Source: Actinomycetota bacterium (GTDB taxonomy: Bacteria; Actinomycetota; Nitriliruptoria; Euzebyales; Egibacteraceae). Taken from it: 11,383 nt of DNA. Shown piece after piece: positions 1-5,435 of this stretch. The notes below the pieces were generated by a model. That model was given only the letters and a program-made list of their open reading frames with translations, was not told the DNA's origin and did not search any database. The first letter of the stretch is position 1; every line of letters starts with the position of its first letter. The stretch is from NCBI GenBank assembly GCA_019347785.1, contig JAHWKQ010000053.1, positions 1-11,383 on the forward strand, written 5' to 3'. The position numbers and the translations under genes are program-made.

Positions 1-1121
1 CGCCCCAGGCGGCCGGCCTCCCGGGGGTCCCGCAGGAGGCGCACGAGCCCGGTGGCCAGGGCGCGGGTGTCGCCGGGCGGCACCACGATCCCCCCCTCCT
101 CGTCGGCGACCGCCGCGGGGATGTCGCCCACGGCCGTGGCGACGACCGGCCGCCCGAAGGTCTGCGCCAGATGCACCACGCCGCTCTGCGCGCCGCGCAG
201 GTAGGGCACCGCGACGACGCGGCTGGCCCCCACGAGCCCCGCGACCTCGGGCAGCGGCACGTAGCCGGGGCACAGTCGCACGCCGCGGATGCGGGCGGCC
301 CGGCCGCGCAGGGCGTCGACGTCGACGTCGGCGCCGACGGCGCCGGCGACGACCAGGGTCGCCTCGGGCACCGCCCGCCGCACCAGGGCGAAGGCGTCGA
401 GCAGCAGCTCCAGGCCCTTGTAGCGCGTCCACGTGCCGAAGAACAGCACGCTGGGCGGGGCCTCCTCGGGTGGCGGGACCTCGGCGCCCGCGAGCGCCCC
501 CTCGTCGCCGTGGGGGATCACGGTCACGCGGCGCACCCCCGGCCACAGCCGGCGCACGTCCGCCGCCGCCTGCTCGCCGAGGACGAAGACCGCGTCCATG
601 CGGTGGAACGCCGACGCCAGCGACCGGCGCAGCAGCCAGCCGGACTTGTACAGCGACCCCCGGCGGCGCTGCTCCGCGACGGGTCGCGGCTCGTGGGCGA
701 CGAGGGCCAGCACCGGACCGCGGGCGAGACGGCCGGCCCAGGCGACGAACCAGCCGTCGAGCGCGAAGCGCCACTCCGACCACACCACCGCGTCGACCCC
801 GTCCTCGCGCAGCCGGGCCAGCACGCGCAGCCAGGCGGCGACGTAGCGTGCGGCCCGCGCGGCGCGCCGCAGCTTGCGCGCGAGCCGGGGCTGCACGGTC
901 CCCGCCCCGGCATGCCAGGTGGGCAGCACGTCGCGAAGCACCAGGCCGGACGCGCCGGGGCTCAGCTCCGGGCGAGGACCGGTGAGCAGCTCGACACGGT
1001 GGCCGCGGGCGGCGAGCGCCTCGCCCAGCTGGAAGGAGAACTGGAACAGGCCCCCGGACGGATTGAACTCGACGAGGAGGATGCGCAGGGGAGCGGGCGC
1101 CGGGGGCGTGCTGTTACTCAC
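1..1121 (-). CDS. GT4-type glycosyltransferase, 3' end outside window
   Basis: Reading the minus strand from GTG at 1121 gives 373 open codons that leave the window without a stop. The product looks like a GT-B fold, family 4 glycosyltransferase that moves a sugar from a nucleotide-sugar donor onto a lipid-linked or surface glycan at the cytoplasmic face. N-terminal domain: a beta strand (LRILLVEFNP, residues 12-21), then a glycine turn SGGLFQFS and a helix ending ARGHRVELLTG (38-48). C-terminal donor domain: IPHGDEG (202-208), FFGTWTRYKGLELLLDAF (227-244), LVVAGAVG (256-263) and AQSGVVHLAQTFGRPVVATA (311-330), then PPGD (348-351). At the usual EX7E position it has Gln312 and Gln320 instead of two Glu. 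AAGGAG at 1139-1134 lies 12 nt before the GTG. It is divergent from the phosphoesterase gene. The exact acceptor cannot be told. Confidence 0.88.
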   Translation of the reverse strand, partial: MSNSTPPAPAPLRILLVEFNPSGGLFQFSFQLGEALAARGHRVELLTGPRPELSPGASGLVLRDVLPTWHAGAGTVQPRLARKLRRAARAARYVAAWLRVLARLREDGVDAVVWSEWRFALDGWFVAWAGRLARGPVLALVAHEPRPVAEQRRRGSLYKSGWLLRRSLASAFHRMDAVFVLGEQAAADVRRLWPGVRRVTVIPHGDEGALAGAEVPPPEEAPPSVLFFGTWTRYKGLELLLDAFALVRRAVPEATLVVAGAVGADVDVDALRGRAARIRGVRLCPGYVPLPEVAGLVGASRVVAVPYLRGAQSGVVHLAQTFGRPVVATAVGDIPAAVADEEGGIVVPPGDTRALATGLVRLLRDPREAGRLG

Positions 1122-1156
1122 TGTAGTCAGTTAACTCCTTCGTGTAGTATAAGGAG
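1122..1156. promoter_or_regulatory. Divergent promoter gap with overlapping -10 boxes
   Basis: This 35-bp gap separates the GTG starts of two divergent genes and is far richer in A/T than its surroundings. On the plus strand TAGTAT at 1145-1150 ends 6 nt before the GTG at 1157, which fits a leaderless transcript. On the minus strand TATACT (1151-1146) overlaps the same bases, and TTAACT (1135-1130) ends 8 nt before the GTG at 1121. No convincing -35 box is visible for either direction. AAGGAG occurs at 1151-1156 on the plus strand, directly touching the start, and at 1139-1134 on the minus strand. Which -10 is used is not decidable by eye. Confidence 0.5.
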
Positions 1157-2080
1157 GTGGAGGAGGTCGGTCGACAGAGGCGTCAGCGAGGTGTCGGGCG
1201 CCGGCTGCGCGTCACGCTCGGGTCGCTCGTCGCGCTGACCGTCCTGCTGGCCGCTGGGGTCGTCGCGTGGCGGGCGGGCGCGCCGTCCGAGGCCGTCCTC
1301 GTGGGCGCGGGCGACATCGCCGAGTGTGACTCCGACGGGGACGAGGCCACGGCGGCGCTGCTCGACGACATCGACGGGACGGTGTTCACGACCGGCGACA
1401 ACGCCTATCCCGACGCCAGCGCCGAGGACTTCGCCGAGTGCTACGGGCCCAGCTGGGGCCGCCACCGGGAGCGGACGCGCCCGGCGCCGGGCAACCACGA
1501 GTACTACACCGACGGCGCCTCGGCGTACTTCGACTACTTCGGGGAGGCCGCCGGCGACCCCGGGCGGGGCTGGTACAGTTACGACCTCGCAGGCTGGCAC
1601 GTCGTCGTGCTCAACAGCATGTGCTGGAAGGTCGGCGGCTGCGAGCCGAGCTCGCCCCAGCAGCGCTGGCTGCGGGCCGACCTGGCCGCCAGCGACGCGC
1701 GCTGCACGGTGGCGGTCTGGCACCACCCCCGCTTCAGCTCCGGAGACTACGGCGACGACGACACGTACCGGCCGTTCTGGGAGGCGCTGTACGACCACGG
1801 GGCCGAGCTGGTGCTCAACGGCCACGACCACTCCTACGAGCGCCTCGCCCCGTTGACGCCGGTCGGGCGCCGCGACGGCCACGGCGTCCGCCAGATCACG
1901 GTCGGCACGGGCGGTGGCGACCTGCGCGACCTCGCCGGGGCCCGCCCGCACAGCCAGCGGCGCATCACCGGCGAGTACGGGGTGCTGCGGCTGCGTCTGT
2001 CGCCGGACCGCTACGCCTGGCGGTTCGTCCCGACCGACGACGACGCCCCGACCGACGCCGGCGCGGCTCCCTGCCACTGA
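1157..2080 (+). CDS. Membrane-anchored or secreted calcineurin-like metallophosphoesterase
   Basis: A 307-residue protein with the metal-binding signature of the calcineurin-like (purple acid phosphatase-like) phosphoesterases: GDIAE (52-56), GDNAYP (80-85), GNHEYY (112-117), a His pair in VWHHPRF (187-193) and NGHDHSYERL (221-230). These supply the Asp, Asn and His ligands of a two-metal centre that hydrolyses phosphate esters. An arginine-rich start (RRQRGVGRRLR) followed by a hydrophobic helix at about 20-40 indicates a signal peptide or anchor, so the catalytic domain should lie outside the membrane. Cysteines at 57, 95, 156, 162 and 183 could form disulfides, in keeping with export. The GTG start touches AAGGAG with no spacer, so either translation is leaderless or the start is slightly wrong; I see no other in-frame ATG or GTG before the hydrophobic segment. 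Substrate unknown; the neighbours suggest envelope chemistry. Confidence 0.85.
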   Translation: MEEVGRQRRQRGVGRRLRVTLGSLVALTVLLAAGVVAWRAGAPSEAVLVGAGDIAECDSDGDEATAALLDDIDGTVFTTGDNAYPDASAEDFAECYGPSWGRHRERTRPAPGNHEYYTDGASAYFDYFGEAAGDPGRGWYSYDLAGWHVVVLNSMCWKVGGCEPSSPQQRWLRADLAASDARCTVAVWHHPRFSSGDYGDDDTYRPFWEALYDHGAELVLNGHDHSYERLAPLTPVGRRDGHGVRQITVGTGGGDLRDLAGARPHSQRRITGEYGVLRLRLSPDRYAWRFVPTDDDAPTDAGAAPCH

Positions 2081-2096
2081 CCCCCGGGGTGGAGCG

Positions 2097-2130
2097 GGGG
2101 CCGCCGCCGCCCCGCAACGACGGCGGCCCC
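2097..2130. terminator. Hairpin between convergent genes, candidate bidirectional terminator
   Basis: GGGGCCGCCG (2097-2106) and CGGCGGCCCC (2121-2130) form a perfect 10-bp stem with a 14-nt loop. It lies 16 bp after the stop of the phosphoesterase gene and before the stop of the opposing pyruvyl transferase-family gene, where a terminator serving both directions would be expected. There is no clear T tract on either side, as is common for terminators in GC-rich actinobacteria, so function is inferred from position and stem strength. Confidence 0.5.
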
Positions 2131-2210
2131 GGTTTGGTGGCCACTGTCACGTTCGACCGGGGGAGGACACGGCTTGAGCGCAAAGTAGCGGAGTATGTCA
2201 CTCTGCGTCA

Positions 2211-3128
2211 TCAGCCGAGCTCAGCGAGGAACGCGGCGCGCAGCCGCGCCAGCTCGGCCGAGGCATCGGCGGCACAGCGGCGGGCCAGGCGTCGCGCATC
2301 CCGGCCCAGGCAGCGGTCCAGGGCCGCCGCGAGCTCGGCGTCGTCGAGCCGACCCGAGTCCAGCACGACCGGCCATCCCAGCGCCGCCGCCTGGCGCGAC
2401 ACCTTCGCCCCCCCGGCCACCGGGTCGACGGCCACCGCGGGCACGCCGTTGCGCAGCGCCAGGACGAGCCCGTGCATCCGCGTCGACACGACGGCGTCCA
2501 TGCGCGCGACGCGGGCCTCGACCGCCGCGGCCGAGCGAATGCCCGGTTCTCGCGGGTCGACCCGGGTGTCGAAGCGCACCACCGCCAGGTCGCGGGCCGA
2601 CAGCACCCGGTCGACGGCGGCGTGCGCGTCGTCGTGGCGGGCGCGAGCGCCGTACTCGGGCTGCGGGTGCGCCAGCACGACGCCGACCAGGGGGACGCCG
2701 GCCGCGGGCGCGCCCAGGCTGAGGTCGGGCCGGGCGCGCTCGGCGCTGTCGCGCTCCAGGACGACGTCGAAGGGCAGGGCCCCGGTGGCGCCGTCGATCA
2801 CCGACGTGCCCAGGGCGATCCGCCGGGAGCGGGGGAAGCGGTCCAGCAGCTCGGCGACCTGACGGCCGGCGGCCGGCCCGCACACGAAGACCACGTGCGT
2901 GTACCCGCCCGGATCGACCGCCGTCCAGTCCACGCCGGGCCCGTGCACGGTGCCGGGGTGGTCCGTCGGCGCGGCCTCGCGGAAGGCGGGGGACAGCGCC
3001 AGGTCGTGGTCGACGCCCGCGTCGCGCAGCCAGGCGCAGGCGGCGTCGGCGGCCAGCAGGTCGCCGGCGGTGGCCTCCCCCCGGGCGAAGCTGAACCAGC
3101 CCGCCACCAGCGCCCGGGTCGTCGTCAT
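2211..3128 (-). CDS. Polysaccharide pyruvyl transferase family protein (CsaB-like)
   Basis: A 305-residue protein with the layout of the polysaccharide pyruvyl transferase family, whose members add ketal-linked pyruvate from phosphoenolpyruvate to sugars of surface polysaccharides (CsaB does so for wall polymers that hold S-layer proteins). Diagnostic stretches are the N-terminal GWFSFARGEATAGDLLA (10-26), the Rossmann-like segments THVVFVCGP (77-85) and PLVGVVLAHPQPEYG (146-160), and the conserved C-terminal block MDAVVSTRMHGLVLALRNG (210-228) followed by VPAVAVD (229-235). No signal peptide or membrane helix is seen, so it should be cytoplasmic. The ATG at 3128 is preceded only by a G-rich stretch, not a clear ribosome binding site. 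It is convergent with the phosphoesterase and divergent from mscS. Many family members have no tested activity, so pyruvylation is assumed from homology. Confidence 0.8.
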   Translation of the reverse strand: MTTTRALVAGWFSFARGEATAGDLLAADAACAWLRDAGVDHDLALSPAFREAAPTDHPGTVHGPGVDWTAVDPGGYTHVVFVCGPAAGRQVAELLDRFPRSRRIALGTSVIDGATGALPFDVVLERDSAERARPDLSLGAPAAGVPLVGVVLAHPQPEYGARARHDDAHAAVDRVLSARDLAVVRFDTRVDPREPGIRSAAAVEARVARMDAVVSTRMHGLVLALRNGVPAVAVDPVAGGAKVSRQAAALGWPVVLDSGRLDDAELAAALDRCLGRDARRLARRCAADASAELARLRAAFLAELG

Positions 3129-3181
3129 CCCCCGCCCGCCTGCCCGTCACCGCGGCCGCGTACACGCGCCGCCGGCTCGGC

Positions 3182-3215
3182 TACTCTCCGCCGGTCCGAG
3201 TCGGGCGGAGGAAGG
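3182..3215 (+). promoter_or_regulatory. Candidate -10 box and ribosome binding site of mscS-like gene
   Basis: TACTCT at 3182-3187 fits the TAnnnT -10 pattern, followed by a short leader with a strong Shine-Dalgarno GGAGGAAGG at 3207-3215, ending 7 nt before the GTG at 3223. The -10 is bracketed by two copies of CCGCCGG (3169-3175 and 3188-3194). This site decides the start: the reading frame stays open far upstream but has no comparable signal there. Confidence 0.4.
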
Positions 3216-3222
3216 CGGCGCG

Positions 3223-4065
3223 GTGATCAACGAGGTGGCCCGGCCGGTCGAGCGCCTGGGAGCCGCCGCGCTGGAGGTCCTGCCCCTGATCGGGGTCGCG
3301 ACGATCTTCATCGTCCTCGGCGTCATGGGGGCGGGACTGGTCGCCAGGGCGGCCGAGCGCGCGATGCGCCGGACCAGCGCCGATCCGTCGGCGGTCGGCC
3401 TGCTGACCCGCCTGTCCCGCACGACGGTGATCGTGGCGGTCCTCATCTACGCGCTGGAGATCCTCGGCGTCCGGGTGGGCCCCCTGCTCGCGGGCCTGGG
3501 GATCGCCGGGCTGGCGGTCGGCTTGGCCCTGCAGGGCATCCTGGAGAACTTCGTCTGCGGGATCATCCTGCTGCTGCGCCGCCCGTTCCGGGCGGGCGAC
3601 CAGATCATGACCAACGACTACGAGGGCACCGTCCAGCAGATCGACACGCGCGTGACGCGCCTGCGCGACTACGACGGCCGCCTCGTGCTCATCCCCAACG
3701 CGGAGGTCTACAAGCAGCCGCTCGTCAACCTCACGCGGCTGGGCTCCCGGCGCACGAGCGTCTTCGTGGGCGTGGACTACCGCGACGACGCCGACCGGGC
3801 GCGCGCCGTCATCGCCCACGCGGTGGGCGGCGTGGAGGGCGTCGCCTCCGACCCGCCGCCGGAGGTGCTGCTGACCGAGCTGGCCGAGTCCAGCGTGCTG
3901 TTCGAGGTGCGCTACTGGACCGCGCCCGACATCGCCACCGTCCGGCAGGTCCAGGACGGGGTGCTGTCGGCCGCCAAGCGGGGCATCCAGGACGCGGGCA
4001 TGACCATCCCCTGGCCGATCCGCACCCTGGCCATGGACGGCCCGGTGCGGCTCGGGCGCGAGTGA
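3223..4065 (+). CDS. MscS-family small-conductance mechanosensitive channel
   Basis: A 280-residue inner-membrane channel, close to the 286 residues of E. coli MscS, that would open under membrane tension to release solutes on osmotic downshock. Predicted helices lie at about 18-42, 66-82 and 84-118. The pore helix carries the glycine/alanine pattern GLGIAGLAVGLALQGI (91-106), then ENFVCGIILLLRRPFRAGDQ (108-127), the family hallmark leading into the beta domain. The beta domain follows with GTVQQIDTRVTRLRDYDGR (135-153) and LVLIPNAEVYKQPLVNL (154-170), and a mixed alpha/beta C-terminal vestibule runs to the end. The frame is open well upstream of 3223, but that part reads as non-genic sequence antisense to the pyruvyl transferase gene; GTG 3223 with its strong ribosome binding site is the natural start. 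Possibly stress-induced along with the other envelope genes here. Confidence 0.92.
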   Translation: MINEVARPVERLGAAALEVLPLIGVATIFIVLGVMGAGLVARAAERAMRRTSADPSAVGLLTRLSRTTVIVAVLIYALEILGVRVGPLLAGLGIAGLAVGLALQGILENFVCGIILLLRRPFRAGDQIMTNDYEGTVQQIDTRVTRLRDYDGRLVLIPNAEVYKQPLVNLTRLGSRRTSVFVGVDYRDDADRARAVIAHAVGGVEGVASDPPPEVLLTELAESSVLFEVRYWTAPDIATVRQVQDGVLSAAKRGIQDAGMTIPWPIRTLAMDGPVRLGRE

Positions 4066-4169
4066 GGGTGGCGGTGGCATGCGGGTGCGCCAGCCACTAA
4101 GGTTGACCGGCCACCAACACGCGCGTCGACCAGGACCCCGTCGGCGAGGCCCGCTTCGAGGAGCTTCGC

Positions 4170-4379
4170 ATGGGAATGAGCAGGTCGACGCCACGGCGGC
4201 GCACCGAGCGGGCGATGTCGCTCGCGAACGGGTCGCCGCTCCAGCAGTCCCGCACCGGCCGGACGTGCGCCACGCCCGGATGCACCGCCGCGTTGTCCCG
4301 CTACAACCCCGCCGCGGTCTGCTCCGCGCACGGGGGGTGGACGGACGCGGCGGGCGCCCGCCGTGGGCGGTCGGGCTGA
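4170..4379 (+). CDS. Small Cys/His-rich protein, zinc-knuckle-like
   Basis: A 69-residue protein in the 353-bp gap between the channel gene and the YihY-family gene. It has a basic N-terminus (RSTPRRRTER, residues 5-14) and one compact block TCATPGCTAALSRYNPAAVC (32-51) followed by SAH, giving Cys33-x4-Cys38-x12-Cys51-x2-His54. The spacing suggests one zinc site, and the central LSRYNP resembles short Cys-rich proteins I recall from actinobacteria, so I think it is a real gene. GAGGAG at 4158-4163 sits 6 nt before the ATG at 4170; a second in-frame ATG at 4176 is less well spaced. No function can be assigned; a DNA-, RNA- or protein-binding regulator is a guess. It is probably cotranscribed with the downstream gene, which starts 39 nt after its stop. 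The 104 bp upstream (4066-4169) shows no clear promoter; TTGACC at 4103 lacks a matching -10. Confidence 0.65.
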   Translation: MGMSRSTPRRRTERAMSLANGSPLQQSRTGRTCATPGCTAALSRYNPAAVCSAHGGWTDAAGARRGRSG

Positions 4380-4418
4380 GCCAGGGCGGGCCGCGACGGC
4401 AGGAGGCACCGGGGGACA

Positions 4419-5396
4419 GTGAGGAACGTGGCCCAGCAGGCCGCCGACGAGGACGACCGGGGACGGCGCGCCGACCGGCCCGGTGACATCCCCGGCCGGG
4501 GGTGGAAGGACGCCGCGCTCCGGGTCAAGCAGGAGGTCAAGCGCGACAACGTGGCCCTGATGGCCGCCGGCGTGGCCTTCTACGCGATGCTCGCGCTGTT
4601 CCCCGCTCTCATCGCGCTGGTCACCGTCTACGGGCTGGTCGCCGACCCGGCGCAGGTCCAGTCCCAGATGGAGACGGTCACCGCCGCGCTGCCCGAGGAC
4701 GCCGCGAGCGTCCTGGCCGACCCCGTGGCCAGCGCCGCCGGCGCCGGCCGCCAGAGCCTCACCCTCGGGCTGGTGGTCAGCCTGCTGGCTGTGCTGTGGA
4801 GCGCCTCGGGCGGGGTCGGTGGTCTCATCACGGGCGTCAACGCCGCCTACGACGAGAGCGACGAGCGCAACTTCATCGTGCGCAAGGGCTTGGCCCTGCT
4901 GCTCACCCTGGGCGCCATCGTCTTCGTTGTCGTGGCGGTCATCGTCGTGGCCGTCCTGCCGGCCGTGCTCGGCGCCCTCGGCCTGGCGTCCGTGGCCGAG
5001 CTCACCATCAGCGTGCTGCGGTGGCCCCTGCTGGCCCTGCTCGTGATGCTGGCGCTCGCCGTCGTCTACCGGGTCGCGCCCCACCGCGACAGCCCGAGGA
5101 TCCGCTGGGTGACCCCCGGGGCCGCCATCGCCACGGTCCTTTGGCTGCTGGGCTCCGGGGCCTTCTCGCTGTACGTGAGCAGCTTCGGCTCCTACAACGA
5201 GACCTACGGCGCGCTGGCGGGCGTGATCATCCTGTTGCTGTGGCTGTTCCTGTCCAGCTTCGTGGTCCTGCTCGGCGCCGAGATCAACGCCGAGGCGGAG
5301 CTGCAGACCCGGCGGGACACGACGCCGGGCCCGGAGCGCCCGATGGGCGAGCGCGACGCCTACGCCGCGGACAATGTCTCCGGGTCGGGTTCATAG
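4419..5396 (+). CDS. YihY/BrkB family integral membrane protein
   Basis: A 325-residue polytopic membrane protein of the YihY/virulence factor BrkB family (once annotated as ribonuclease BN). Family marks are the amphipathic lead-in RVKQEVKRDN (35-44), AAGVAFYAMLALFPALIAL (49-67) and the last helices with SYNETYGALAGVIILLLWLF (258-277), then VLLGAEINAEAE (283-294). Six hydrophobic segments lie at about 47-74, 112-140, 156-185, 197-218, 231-253 and 264-288; both tails look polar and cytoplasmic. Its molecular role is unsettled in the family; an envelope or transport task is likely, and the ribonuclease label should not be used. The start may be GTG 4419 (AGGAGG at 4401-4406, 12-nt spacer) or GTG 4428; the nine extra bases do not change the domain. 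Preceded by the small Cys-rich gene. Confidence 0.88.
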   Translation: MRNVAQQAADEDDRGRRADRPGDIPGRGWKDAALRVKQEVKRDNVALMAAGVAFYAMLALFPALIALVTVYGLVADPAQVQSQMETVTAALPEDAASVLADPVASAAGAGRQSLTLGLVVSLLAVLWSASGGVGGLITGVNAAYDESDERNFIVRKGLALLLTLGAIVFVVVAVIVVAVLPAVLGALGLASVAELTISVLRWPLLALLVMLALAVVYRVAPHRDSPRIRWVTPGAAIATVLWLLGSGAFSLYVSSFGSYNETYGALAGVIILLLWLFLSSFVVLLGAEINAEAELQTRRDTTPGPERPMGERDAYAADNVSGSGS

Positions 5397-5422
5397 CGGC
5401 GGGGGCGGGGCCGGGCCGCCGG

Positions 5423-5428
5423 TAGACT
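5423..5428 (+). promoter_or_regulatory. Candidate -10 box for leaderless pcrA transcript
   Basis: TAGACT, a common actinobacterial -10 sequence, ends 7 nt before the ATG at 5436. No Shine-Dalgarno sequence is present between it and the start codon. That spacing would put the first transcribed base at or next to the A of the ATG. No clear -35 box is seen. Confidence 0.5.
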
Positions 5429-5435
5429 CCGGCTC

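Noticed and set aside
1113..1135. Possible operator palindrome in the divergent promoter (GTTACTCACTG/CAGTTAAC)
   Set aside because: Only 4 bp pair in register around the centre and the outer arms do not align, so it is not a convincing binding site.
171..1238. Long plus-strand open frame of 355 codons
   Set aside because: Composition is Arg/Ala/Gly-rich with no recognisable motif, while the opposite strand reads a clear GT4 glycosyltransferase through the same bases.
2899..3222. N-terminal extension of the MscS protein by 108 codons
   Set aside because: The extension reads as antisense of the pyruvyl transferase gene and is Pro/Ser/Arg-rich. The strong ribosome binding site before GTG 3223 and the normal MscS length support the shorter form.
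2472..4100. Plus-strand open frame of 542 codons spanning the pyruvyl transferase and mscS genes
   Set aside because: It runs in a different frame from mscS and antisense to the other gene; no domain is visible.
4103..4108. TTGACC as a -35 box before the small Cys-rich gene
   Set aside because: No -10-like hexamer occurs 16-18 bp downstream.
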